A stretch of DNA of 8,043 nt from Litoreibacter sp. (GTDB taxonomy: Bacteria > Pseudomonadota > Alphaproteobacteria > Rhodobacterales > Rhodobacteraceae), in contig JABDPP010000416.1 in the NCBI GenBank assembly GCA_013042765.1, positions 1 through 8,043 of the forward strand, written 5' to 3'. Below the pieces are notes generated by a model that was not told where the DNA came from, made no database searches, and saw only the letters and a program-made list of their open reading frames with translations. Below, piece after piece: positions 1 to 6,040 of this stretch. The translations under genes and the position numbers were made by a program. Position 1 is the stretch's first letter; each line of letters begins with the position of its first letter.

Positions 1-110
1 GTTCCAGAAACCCGAGGCTGGCAAGCCTGTTCGCGACAAAGGTTCAAATGAAGCACGCCGGAAGGCGCTTGCCCCTTGTTTGCCCGGGCCCGGGGTTCTA
101 CATCACCGGG
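1..110. other. Leading non-coding or gene-end stretch, no gene called
   Basis: No gene can be assigned here. On the plus strand one frame closes with a TGA at 49-51 and could be the last 16 codons of an upstream gene, but the residues are not recognisable. The ATG at 48 is in frame with the peptidase that follows, yet the 21 residues it would add (rich in Arg, Gly and Pro) do not look like a peptidase N-terminus or a signal peptide. A promoter-like element occupies the last 35 bases. Confidence 0.4.
76..103 (+). promoter_or_regulatory. Candidate promoter for the S49 peptidase operon (leaderless type)
   Basis: A TTGTTT at 76-81 and a CTACAT at 98-103 are separated by 16 bases and resemble the -35 and -10 elements of a sigma-70 promoter of alphaproteobacterial style. 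Transcription would begin about 7 bases after the -10, at or next to the ATG at 111. No good Shine-Dalgarno sequence precedes that ATG, which fits a leaderless or very short-leader mRNA. The spacer contains a perfect 12-bp palindrome of CCCGGG units at 83-94. All of this is by eye; the -35 match is weak. Confidence 0.4.
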
Positions 111-911
111 ATGAAACGCTGGATTCCCTTTGTCAAAACGCCCCCGCTTGTGGCCGTGGTTCGTATGTCCGGGATCATTGCGGCCGGTGTGCGTCCCGGC
201 GCGTTGAGTGACGCAGCACTTGCCGAGCAGTTGGAAAAAGCGTTTCGGCGTGGAAAGCCGAAGGCGGTAGCGCTTCTTGTTAACTCTCCTGGTGGCTCAC
301 CGGTTCAGAGCTCGCTCATCGGGGCCCGTATTCGCAATTTGGCCAAGAAATACGAACTACCGGTCTATGCGTTTGTCGAGGATGTGGCGGCGTCCGGTGG
401 ATATTGGCTTGCGGCCAGCGCGGACGAGATTTGGGTCGATGGCAGCTCCATTCTGGGATCGATCGGGGTGATCTCAGCCAGTTTCGGGTTTCATGACCTG
501 ATGGCGCGTCAGGGGGTTGAGCGTCGCGTTCATACCGCGGGCAAGGATAAGTCCATGCTTGACCCGTTTCGCCCCGAGCGGCCGGAAGACGTCAAACGCC
601 TCAAACGGCTTCAGGCGCAGATCCATGAGAGCTTCATCGCCCATGTGAAGGAGCGCCGGGGCGCCAAGTTGGCCGAAGAGGATGACCTGTTCACCGGAGA
701 GATCTGGGTCGGCGCGCAGTCGGTTGAGGTCGGGCTGGCGGACGGTGTCGGCCATCTTGGGCCGAAAATGCGGGAGATCTTCGGGGAAGATGTCCAATTC
801 ATTCTTTACGGCCCCAAACGTACCCTGTTCCAGCGATTTGGCGCCCGGATCGTTTCCGACGCCTTGACGCAACTGGATGAGAAAGCGCTCTGGGCGCGAT
901 ACGGGCTCTAG
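111..911 (+). CDS. S49 family peptidase (SppA/SohB-like serine protease)
   Basis: This 266-residue protein is a single-domain member of the S49 (signal peptide peptidase A) family, which uses a Ser-Lys dyad to cleave peptides, classically signal-peptide remnants. The oxyanion/substrate strand NSPGGS is at residues 58-63. The nucleophile motif ASGGYWLA puts the catalytic serine at S95. The general-base lysine is probably K147 in GKDKSMLDPF; the 52-residue S-to-K spacing is the same as in Bacillus SppA (S147/K199, from memory). A GSIGV segment at 116-120 is also typical. The ATG at 111 is chosen over the in-frame ATG at 48 because MKRW begins the recognisable family sequence and a promoter lies directly before it. 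There is no signal peptide or clear membrane helix, so a cytoplasmic or peripheral location is inferred. The stop abuts the next gene's ATG. Confidence 0.9.
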   Translation: MKRWIPFVKTPPLVAVVRMSGIIAAGVRPGALSDAALAEQLEKAFRRGKPKAVALLVNSPGGSPVQSSLIGARIRNLAKKYELPVYAFVEDVAASGGYWLAASADEIWVDGSSILGSIGVISASFGFHDLMARQGVERRVHTAGKDKSMLDPFRPERPEDVKRLKRLQAQIHESFIAHVKERRGAKLAEEDDLFTGEIWVGAQSVEVGLADGVGHLGPKMREIFGEDVQFILYGPKRTLFQRFGARIVSDALTQLDEKALWARYGL

Positions 912-1076
912 ATGATCCTCAAGATCATGAGCCTTTTCCTGATTGGAATGATGGTGCTCGCCATGTTCGGCAAGCTCCGGATGCCCCGCATTGGATTCAA
1001 GAAGAACGTGAAATGCGACAAATGTGGGCGCTACAGGATCGGCAAGGGTCCCTGCAGCTGTGAGCGGCAGGGATAA
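912..1076 (+). CDS. Small membrane-anchored four-cysteine (zinc-ribbon-like) protein
   Basis: This 54-residue open frame starts at the base after the peptidase stop (TAG then ATG) and ends 3 nt before the antiporter. Residues 1-20 are strongly hydrophobic (MILKIMSLFLIGMMVLAMFG) and could form one membrane helix. A basic linker follows (KLRMPRIGFKKN). The tail carries CxxC at C35/C38 and CxC at C48/C50, the spacing of a very small zinc ribbon. The cysteines, the position locked between two coupled genes, and my recollection of similar short proteins in Rhodobacterales genomes argue that it is real. No Shine-Dalgarno sequence is evident, so translation probably relies on coupling to the peptidase. 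Its function is unknown. It may be an adaptor or metal-binding partner at the membrane, but that is speculation. Confidence 0.8.
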   Translation: MILKIMSLFLIGMMVLAMFGKLRMPRIGFKKNVKCDKCGRYRIGKGPCSCERQG

Positions 1077-1079
1077 GAA

Positions 1080-2030
1080 ATGAATGATTTTGTATTGGCC
1101 GGAGTTGGCCTGCTGATCCTTCTTTTTGCGGGCGATGCACTGGTGAAAGGGGCGGTTAACCTGTCTTTGCGCCTTGGTGTGCCGGCCTTGATCGTCAGCC
1201 TGACAATCGTTGCGTTCGGCACCTCGGCTCCGGAGCTCCTGATCGCGGTTCAGGCCGTGCTCGACGATGCGCCCGGGCTGGCGATAGGTAATGTGGTTGG
1301 GTCGAATATCGCGAATGTTCTTCTCGTCTTGGGGCTTCCGGCGATCCTCACGCGTCTTGCGACTCGTGGTACAGACAGCCGCAAGGCGTTTCTCGTCATG
1401 ATTGCCGCCAATATCCTGTTCATCGCGATGTGCTTCCTGTCGCCTTTGACATGGGTGCACGGATTGGTTCTTCTGACCGCTCTGGCTTTGGTTCTGGCCG
1501 ATAGTTTTCGGGACGCTCGCTCTCATATGCGGGCGGAGACGGATGTGCCGGAGGGCGCGGATGCCGGGATGACGGTACCCCGGATCGCCATTTTCCTTGC
1601 GCTTGGGCTGATTGGTCTTCCATTGGGGGCCGACTTGCTTGTCGATGCGTCGGTCAATATTGCGCAATCGTTTGGTATCCCGGAAACTGTGATCGGCCTG
1701 ACGCTGGTGGCTGTTGGGACATCTCTGCCGGAGCTGGCGACCACGATCATGGCTGCCTATCGGCGATCTGCCGATGTGGCCCTAGGCAGTGTCATCGGCT
1801 CGAACATGTTCAACTTGTTGTCGATTATGGGTGTTGCCGCGCTGTTTGGCCCGTTCCCGGTTTCCGATACTTTCCTTCAGATCGACTTGTGGGTCATGCT
1901 GGGCGCATCACTGCTTCTGGCCCCGGTAGTTCTGGGCCGCTACGATCTGGGTCGGCGCTGGGGTATCTTCTTCGCCGGGCTCTATGTGCTCTATCTTTGG
2001 ATTCTTCTGATTTTCGAGGTTCCCGCATGA
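1080..2030 (+). CDS. Calcium/sodium antiporter, YrbG-type (CaCA superfamily)
   Basis: This 316-residue, very hydrophobic inner-membrane protein has the internal duplication that defines the Ca2+:cation antiporters. The first alpha repeat has GTSAPE at 47-52 and GNVVGSNIAN at 70-79. The second has GTSLPE at 213-218 and GSVIGSNMFN at 236-245. The two glutamates (E52, E218) correspond to the ion-coordinating pair known from the archaeal NCX structure. About ten membrane helices are expected, split by a hydrophilic loop near residues 142-168 (rich in Asp, Arg and Glu). The family exchanges Ca2+ or related cations for Na+ or H+; the ion used here cannot be read from sequence. An AGGGA at 1069-1073 lies 6 nt before the ATG. 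The stop overlaps the next start (ATGA). Length is normal for the family. Confidence 0.93.
   Translation: MNDFVLAGVGLLILLFAGDALVKGAVNLSLRLGVPALIVSLTIVAFGTSAPELLIAVQAVLDDAPGLAIGNVVGSNIANVLLVLGLPAILTRLATRGTDSRKAFLVMIAANILFIAMCFLSPLTWVHGLVLLTALALVLADSFRDARSHMRAETDVPEGADAGMTVPRIAIFLALGLIGLPLGADLLVDASVNIAQSFGIPETVIGLTLVAVGTSLPELATTIMAAYRRSADVALGSVIGSNMFNLLSIMGVAALFGPFPVSDTFLQIDLWVMLGASLLLAPVVLGRYDLGRRWGIFFAGLYVLYLWILLIFEVPA
2016..2019 (+). promoter_or_regulatory. Shine-Dalgarno site fixing the reductase start
   Basis: GAGG sits 7 nt before the ATG at 2027, inside the end of the antiporter gene. This supports 2027 as the start rather than the in-frame ATG at 1889, which would overlap the antiporter by 142 bases and add a non-homologous leader. 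Confidence 0.6.
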
Positions 2031-2812
2031 TTACCGGAAAGGCACTTGTGACAGGCGCCAATGACCGCCTCGGGCGTGCCATGGCGCTGCATCTGGCGGA
2101 TAAAGGATTCGATGTGGCGGTCCACTATGCCACGTCCCGCGATCAGGCCGAGGAGGTCGCTGCCGAGATCCGCGCCAAGGGGCGTCAGGCCGCGGCGCTT
2201 CAGGCCGACTTGTTGGATCTCGATCAAGCCGAGACTCTGGTCAGCAGGGCAGTAGACGCGCTTGGCGGGTCACTGACCGTTCTGATCAATAACGCCTCGA
2301 TCTTCGAGTATGACACTTTGGCCTCCGCAACCCGCGAAAGCTGGCATCGGCATATTGGCTCGAACCTTCATGCGCCCTTTATCCTGACGCAGGCTTTTGC
2401 CGCGCAGGCGCCCGAGGTCGGTCTTGACGACCGGTCGGAGCCCATTGCGCGCGCGGCGGTGGTCAACATGGTCGACCAGCGGGTGCGCAAGTTGACCCCC
2501 GAGTTCATGACCTACACGATTGCCAAGATGGGGCTCTGGGCCTTTACCCAGACTGCGGCACAGGCCTTGGCACCGGCCGTGCGTGTTAACGCGATTGGCC
2601 CCGGGCCGACCTTGCAGGGCGGGCGTCAGTCCGACTCGCACTTTGCACGGCAGCGCGCGGCTACTATTTCTGGGCGTGGATCGAACCCGGAAGACATCAC
2701 TTCAGCGCTCGAATTTATCCTGAGTTCGCCGGCTCTGACGGGGCAGTTGCTTTGCATCGATGCGGGTCAGCATCTTGGCTGGCAGACCCCCGATGTTCTG
2801 GGCGTGGAATGA
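2027..2812 (+). CDS. SDR family oxidoreductase, pteridine reductase (PTR1/FolM)-like
   Basis: This 261-residue short-chain dehydrogenase has the cofactor-binding glycine motif TGANDRLG at 9-16, NNAS at 88-91 and the catalytic YTIAK at 163-167. The usual catalytic serine is replaced by aspartate: NMVD at 147-150, with D150 lying 13 residues before Y163. This Asp-Tyr-Lys arrangement and spacing match trypanosomatid pteridine reductase PTR1 (D181, Y194, K198), and E. coli FolM also has Asp at this place. Other PTR1-like features are HY at 33-34 after the second strand, QADL at 59-62 and the RLG in the glycine loop, which favour NADPH. The likely substrates are therefore dihydropterins such as dihydromonapterin or dihydrofolate; this is inference. 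The start overlaps the antiporter stop by 4 nt (ATGA). It is the last gene of its unit, and an AT-rich gap follows. Confidence 0.88.
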   Translation: MITGKALVTGANDRLGRAMALHLADKGFDVAVHYATSRDQAEEVAAEIRAKGRQAAALQADLLDLDQAETLVSRAVDALGGSLTVLINNASIFEYDTLASATRESWHRHIGSNLHAPFILTQAFAAQAPEVGLDDRSEPIARAAVVNMVDQRVRKLTPEFMTYTIAKMGLWAFTQTAAQALAPAVRVNAIGPGPTLQGGRQSDSHFARQRAATISGRGSNPEDITSALEFILSSPALTGQLLCIDAGQHLGWQTPDVLGVE

Positions 2813-2870
2813 GCAACGTTTTTGACGAAATCGCTGCAGCCCACTTGACTTGTCCACCCGGTGAGATCGT

Positions 2871-2886
2871 GTAACGATTCTGTTAC
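2871..2886. promoter_or_regulatory. Short dyad, possible operator
   Basis: GTAAC at 2871-2875 and GTTAC at 2882-2886 form an inverted repeat around a 6-base centre. It lies 20 bases after a TTGACT (2845-2850), about where a -10 element would be expected, so a regulator could block or assist a promoter here. The arms are only 5 bp and could arise by chance. Confidence 0.25.
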
Positions 2887-3036
2887 GAAATATGAACGTT
2901 TTCAGATGCTTGGTCCTGGCGAATAAAAGTTTTCTTTAGAATCAATAGGTTGATTTTGTGCCTAAAAAATGTGCAGATAGGTAATCAGCCCATAAACTAA
3001 CGAAAAAATTTGGTCATACCGGTCTTTCCCCCAAGC

Positions 3037-3045
3037 TTATCCACA
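3037..3045 (+). promoter_or_regulatory. Perfect DnaA box
   Basis: TTATCCACA matches the high-affinity DnaA-binding consensus TTATNCACA exactly. A degenerate copy on the other strand, TGTGCCTAA at about 2957-2965, differs at one consensus position. The site is about 77 bases before the uvrC start, in the AT-rich gap. It could be a DnaA-responsive regulatory site or a DnaA-titration site; a single perfect box does not establish an origin. Confidence 0.45.
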
Positions 3046-3066
3046 GGAAAGGTGGAAACCTTTTTT
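3046..3066 (+). terminator. Weak hairpin with T run (terminator-like)
   Basis: AAAGGT at 3048-3053 pairs with ACCTTT at 3058-3063 around a GGAA (GNRA-type) loop. Two G-U pairs could extend it outward, and a run of six T residues covers 3061-3066. The stem is AT-rich and its own base pairs use part of the T run, so it would be a weak terminator at best. If functional, it would end a transcript entering from the gap or from the upstream operon. Confidence 0.25.
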
Positions 3067-3121
3067 CTTGAAACCAGGTAGCTACCATTGCAGTCCAAGT
3101 CGAGAATCAGCGGGCCCGTAG

Positions 3122-5008
3122 ATGTCAGAATTTAATGACACTGAAAAACTGACAAATGAGCCTGCTATTTGCGGGCATGAATGCGTCCAGAGTTACCTCA
3201 GGACTTTGGATAACAGCCCGGGTGTGTACCGGATGCTGGATGCACAGCAGCGGGTGCTCTACGTCGGCAAAGCCCGAAATCTCAAGAAGCGTGTGTCTAG
3301 CTACGCCAAGCCGTCCGGTCATTCTCCGCGCATCGCGCGCATGATTTCCGAGACCGCGTCGATGATGTTTCTAACGACCCGCACGGAGACCGAAGCGCTG
3401 CTGCTGGAACAGAACCTGATCAAGCAGCTCAAGCCGAAGTTCAATGTTCTATTGCGGGACGATAAGAGCTTCCCAAACATCCTTGTGGCGAAGAACCACG
3501 CTTTTCCGCAGATCAAGAAACACCGCGGCGCAAAACGTGAGAAAGGCGACTACTACGGTCCCTTCGCAAGCGCCGGTGCGGTTAACCGGACGCTGAATCA
3601 ATTGCAGAAGGTTTTTCTTCTGCGAAATTGCAGTGATTCCACCTATGAAGCCCGGACCCGGCCTTGTCTACTCTACCAGATCAAACGCTGCTCGGCGCCT
3701 TGCGTTGGATATATCAGTCAGAAGGACTACGGCGCGCTCGTGAAGGACGCCGAGAGGTTTCTCTCCGGGAAGTCGACCAATGTGCAGGAGCGTCTGGCCC
3801 AGCAGATGCAGCAATCCTCCGATAACATGGAGTTCGAGCGCGCTGCCGCCTTGCGGGACCGGATCAGGGCGCTGACGCAGGTCCAGTCCGCGCAGGGCAT
3901 CAACCCGAGAGGGGTTGCCGAGGCTGATATCATCGCGCTGCACCTCGAACACGGTCAGGCCTGTGTTCAGGTCTTTTTCATTCGGGCCAATCAGAACTGG
4001 GGCAATCGGGATTTCTACCCGAGGACCGGGTCGGGCGCCGATCATGCCGAAATTCTGGAAGCGTTTCTCGGCCAGTTCTATTCCGACAAGACACCACCCC
4101 GTCAGATCATTCTGAGCCACGGTATCGAGGACGATGACCTGATGTCCGCGCTTTTGGCACAAAAAGCCGGACGAAAGGTGGACATCGTTGTGCCGCAGCG
4201 GGGCGAGAAAATGGAACTGATCGCCAATGCGACCCGAAATGCCCGCGAGAGCCTCGCCCGTAAGATGTCGGAGAGCGCGACCCAGGCCAAGTTGCTAAAA
4301 GGGATTGCGGACGCCTTCGACCTCGAAGCGCCCCCGAACCGGATCGAGGTCTACGACAACTCGCACATTCAGGGCACCGATGCCGTTGGTGGCATGATTG
4401 TTGCGGGAAGCGAGGGTTTCCTGCGAAACCAGTATCGCAAGTTCAATATCAAGGGCGATGATCTGACGCCGGGTGACGATTTCGGAATGATGAAGGAGAT
4501 CCTGACGCGCCGGTTCAAACGGCTGTTGAAAGAAGATCCCGATCGGGAGACCGAAGCCTGGCCCGACCTTCTGCTGATCGATGGTGGGGCGGGGCAGGTC
4601 TCCGCGGTGCGCCAGATCATGCAGGAGATGGGCGTCGAGGACATTGCCATGGTCGGGGTCGCCAAGGGTGTCGACCGGGATGCCGGCAAGGAGGAGTTCC
4701 ACCGAACCGGCAAACGTCCCTTCGCCCTGAAGCACAACGATCCCGTGCTTTATTTCGTGCAGAGGCTACGCGACGAGGCCCATCGTTTTGCGATTGGCAC
4801 ACATCGCGCGAAACGTGCGAAATCCCAGATGAAGAACCCGCTGGATGAAATCGCTGGTGTGGGTCCAAGCCGGAAGCGGGCCCTGTTGCAGCATTTCGGA
4901 TCCGCGAAGGCCGTGAGCCGAGCGAATTTGAGCGATCTGACGGCCGTGGACGGTGTGTCGGAAGCCATGGCGCAGACGATCTACGATTTCTTCCACGAGC
5001 GGGGGTAG
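3122..5008 (+). CDS. uvrC: Excinuclease ABC subunit C
   Basis: UvrC makes the dual incisions around DNA lesions marked by UvrA/UvrB. The 628 residues show every expected domain. The GIY-YIG nuclease (about 33-111) has GVY at 34-36 and YVGK at 47-50, with probable catalytic Y47, R57 and E91. Four cysteines at C170, C182, C190 and C194 have the same spacing as the E. coli UvrC iron-sulfur ligands (154/166/174/178, from memory). A UVR/UvrB-contact segment is at about 222-256. The RNase H-like second nuclease has probable catalytic D412 (YDNSH), D487 (LLIDGG) and H554 (DEAHRF). Tandem helix-hairpin-helix motifs are at about 574-625. The first 20 residues are variable in the family. The ATG at 3122 has only a weak ribosome-binding site. 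Length is normal and nothing is missing. Confidence 0.98.
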   Translation: MSEFNDTEKLTNEPAICGHECVQSYLRTLDNSPGVYRMLDAQQRVLYVGKARNLKKRVSSYAKPSGHSPRIARMISETASMMFLTTRTETEALLLEQNLIKQLKPKFNVLLRDDKSFPNILVAKNHAFPQIKKHRGAKREKGDYYGPFASAGAVNRTLNQLQKVFLLRNCSDSTYEARTRPCLLYQIKRCSAPCVGYISQKDYGALVKDAERFLSGKSTNVQERLAQQMQQSSDNMEFERAAALRDRIRALTQVQSAQGINPRGVAEADIIALHLEHGQACVQVFFIRANQNWGNRDFYPRTGSGADHAEILEAFLGQFYSDKTPPRQIILSHGIEDDDLMSALLAQKAGRKVDIVVPQRGEKMELIANATRNARESLARKMSESATQAKLLKGIADAFDLEAPPNRIEVYDNSHIQGTDAVGGMIVAGSEGFLRNQYRKFNIKGDDLTPGDDFGMMKEILTRRFKRLLKEDPDRETEAWPDLLLIDGGAGQVSAVRQIMQEMGVEDIAMVGVAKGVDRDAGKEEFHRTGKRPFALKHNDPVLYFVQRLRDEAHRFAIGTHRAKRAKSQMKNPLDEIAGVGPSRKRALLQHFGSAKAVSRANLSDLTAVDGVSEAMAQTIYDFFHERG

Positions 5009-5026
5009 CGGGCTTTAACGCGCACC

Positions 5027-5054
5027 GCCGCAGCACTGACGGCAGTAATGCGGC
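5027..5054 (+). terminator. Stem-loop 18 nt after uvrC
   Basis: GCCGCA at 5027-5032 pairs with TGCGGC at 5049-5054. Inside, ACTG at 5035-5038 pairs with CAGT at 5043-5046 around an ACGG loop, with a GC/AA internal loop between the two helices. This gives ten base pairs. No T run follows, so it may be a 3'-end stabilising structure or a non-canonical terminator for uvrC rather than a textbook intrinsic terminator. Confidence 0.4.
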
Positions 5055-5087
5055 TAGCGGTTAGTCAGTTTGCGTGCGGATCGCATC

Positions 5088-5116
5088 TTCCCCCCCATGA
5101 TGCATCGCGCTACACA
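5088..5116 (+). promoter_or_regulatory. Candidate promoter for pgsA-moaD-moaE (leaderless type)
   Basis: TTCCCC at 5088-5093 and TACACA at 5111-5116 are 17 bases apart, in the form of -35 and -10 elements. The pgsA ATG at 5123 begins 7 bases after the -10, exactly where transcription would be expected to start. With only a poor AGG at 5116-5118 as a ribosome-binding site, a leaderless message is likely. The same geometry is seen before the S49 peptidase at 111. Confidence 0.45.
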
Positions 5117-5122
5117 GGCTCC

Positions 5123-5794
5123 ATGACGTGGAATATTCCCAACATCCTGACCGTGCTGCGCCTTCTGGCAGCTCCTGGCATTGCCGTGATGTTTCTGTAT
5201 TTCACGCGCCCTTGGGCGGACTGGTTCGCGCTGCTCCTTTTTACCTCTGCAGCGCTGACCGATTGGGTCGATGGCTATCTGGCGCGCGCTTGGAAGCAGG
5301 AAAGCAAGTTCGGAGCCATGCTCGACCCGATTGCCGACAAGGCTATGGTTGTCATCGCGCTGCTGGTTATTACCGGCTTTTCAGGGATGAACCCTTGGGT
5401 GCTGTTGCCTTCAACCCTGATAATGTTCCGCGAGGTTTTCGTATCGGGCTTGCGCGAGTTCCTCGGGGCGACTTCGGGTCTGCTCAAGGTAACGCAGCTC
5501 GCGAAATGGAAGACGACCGCGCAGATGGTTGCTATCGCCGTTCTGTTCGCGCAGGGCGTGTTTGAGCACTACCTCGGCATGCAGAGCTGGGGCATGGATC
5601 AGGCCATGTTCGATGCGATCATGAACGGCTTGGAGGAAGATCCGCTCGGATTGAAATGGAAATACTGGGGAGCCTATATCTGCTGGACAGCTGGCGTTCT
5701 CCTGCTGTGGATCGCGGCAATCCTAACACTGCTGACAGGCTGGGATTACTTCCGCAAGTCGCTGCCCTATCTGAAAGACGAGACTGAGACATGA
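5123..5794 (+). CDS. pgsA: CDP-diacylglycerol--glycerol-3-phosphate 3-phosphatidyltransferase
   Basis: This 223-residue inner-membrane enzyme joins CDP-diacylglycerol and glycerol-3-phosphate to give phosphatidylglycerol phosphate, the committed step to phosphatidylglycerol and cardiolipin. The CDP-alcohol phosphatidyltransferase signature DGx2ARx8Gx3Dx3D is complete: D50, G51, A54, R55, G64, D68 and D72. The N-terminus MTWNIPNILTVLR is typical of the family and supports the ATG at 5123 over the in-frame ATG at 5048, which would add 25 unrelated residues and run through the promoter. About 38 mainly hydrophilic residues near 147-185 separate the last hydrophobic helices; I believe this is usual in Rhodobacterales PgsA but could not check. 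The stop overlaps moaD by ATGA. Other CDP-alcohol transferases are possible, but the overall sequence reads as PgsA. Confidence 0.95.
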   Translation: MTWNIPNILTVLRLLAAPGIAVMFLYFTRPWADWFALLLFTSAALTDWVDGYLARAWKQESKFGAMLDPIADKAMVVIALLVITGFSGMNPWVLLPSTLIMFREVFVSGLREFLGATSGLLKVTQLAKWKTTAQMVAIAVLFAQGVFEHYLGMQSWGMDQAMFDAIMNGLEEDPLGLKWKYWGAYICWTAGVLLLWIAAILTLLTGWDYFRKSLPYLKDETET

Positions 5795-6039
5795 TCGACA
5801 TTCTATATTTCGCTTGGGTGCGCGAACGTATTGGCGTGCCGAAGGAACAGATCGAGACAAAGGCCGCAACCGTGATGGAGCTGGTCGAGGAATTGCGTAG
5901 TCGTGAAGAGCGTTATGCGGTGGCTTTTTCCGATCTCGAGGCGCTGCGGGTTGCGATCGACCAGGAGCTTTCGGACTTTGATGCCCAGCTTAGCGGAGCG
6001 CGCGAGATTGCTTTCTTCCCACCGATGACCGGAGGCTGA
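5791..6039 (+). CDS. moaD: Molybdopterin synthase sulfur carrier subunit (small subunit)
   Basis: MoaD is a ubiquitin-fold sulfur carrier. Its C-terminal glycine is adenylated by MoeB and converted to a thiocarboxylate, which supplies sulfur to MoaE when cyclic pyranopterin monophosphate becomes molybdopterin. The protein has 82 residues, opens with the strand MIDILYFAWVRE and ends in FFPPMTGG, with the essential Gly81-Gly82 intact. The start overlaps the pgsA stop (ATGA), so translation is probably coupled to pgsA. Length is normal. Confidence 0.95.
   Translation: MIDILYFAWVRERIGVPKEQIETKAATVMELVEELRSREERYAVAFSDLEALRVAIDQELSDFDAQLSGAREIAFFPPMTGG
6031..6035 (+). promoter_or_regulatory. Strong Shine-Dalgarno site for moaE inside the moaD Gly-Gly codons
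   Basis: GGAGG at 6031-6035 lies 5 nt before the moaE ATG at 6041. It is formed by the GGA GGC codons of the two essential terminal glycines of MoaD, so one short stretch serves both as a protein end and as a ribosome-binding site. Confidence 0.7.
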
Positions 6040-6040
6040 G

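Larger units (their letters stand above)
2813..3121. other. AT-rich intergenic region upstream of uvrC
   Basis: This 309-base gap has no convincing gene on either strand. By hand count, 2881-3010 is about 33% GC, far below the flanking genes. It contains a TTGACT at 2845-2850, a dyad at 2871-2886, several A/T runs, a perfect DnaA box at 3037-3045 and a small hairpin with a T run at 3046-3066. The uvrC promoter must lie here, or else uvrC is read through from upstream, but I could not pick a clear -35/-10 pair near its start. No alphaproteobacterial LexA box (GTTC-N7-GTTC) was seen. Confidence 0.7.

Noticed and set aside
48..110. Upstream in-frame ATG start for the S49 peptidase
   Set aside because: The added 21 residues are not family-like and the stretch overlaps a candidate promoter; the ATG at 111 fits better.
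474..1667. Long minus-strand open frame (397 codons) antisense to the peptidase, small protein and antiporter
   Set aside because: It crosses three well-supported plus-strand genes, its product is low-complexity and rich in Arg, Gln, His and Asp with no recognisable domain, and long antisense frames are expected in GC-rich coding DNA.
2892..2939. Tiny plus-strand frame of 15 codons in the AT-rich gap
   Set aside because: No Shine-Dalgarno sequence and no recognisable features; a frame this short is expected by chance.
2813..3121. LexA (GTTC-N7-GTTC) or CtrA (TTAA-N7-TTAA) site upstream of uvrC
   Set aside because: I scanned the gap for both consensus forms and found no acceptable match; the dyad at 2871-2886 does not fit either.
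2813..3121. Replication origin
   Set aside because: One perfect DnaA box plus one degenerate copy in an AT-rich gap is insufficient, and no origin-associated gene is present; kept only as a finding to test.
3668..4162. Minus-strand open frame of 164 codons inside uvrC
   Set aside because: It is entirely antisense to conserved UvrC domains, including part of the cysteine cluster and UVR segment, and shows no family resemblance.
4295..5036. Several overlapping minus-strand frames opposite the uvrC 3' half
   Set aside because: They overlap each other and the catalytic C-terminal domain of UvrC; the translations look like frame shadows.
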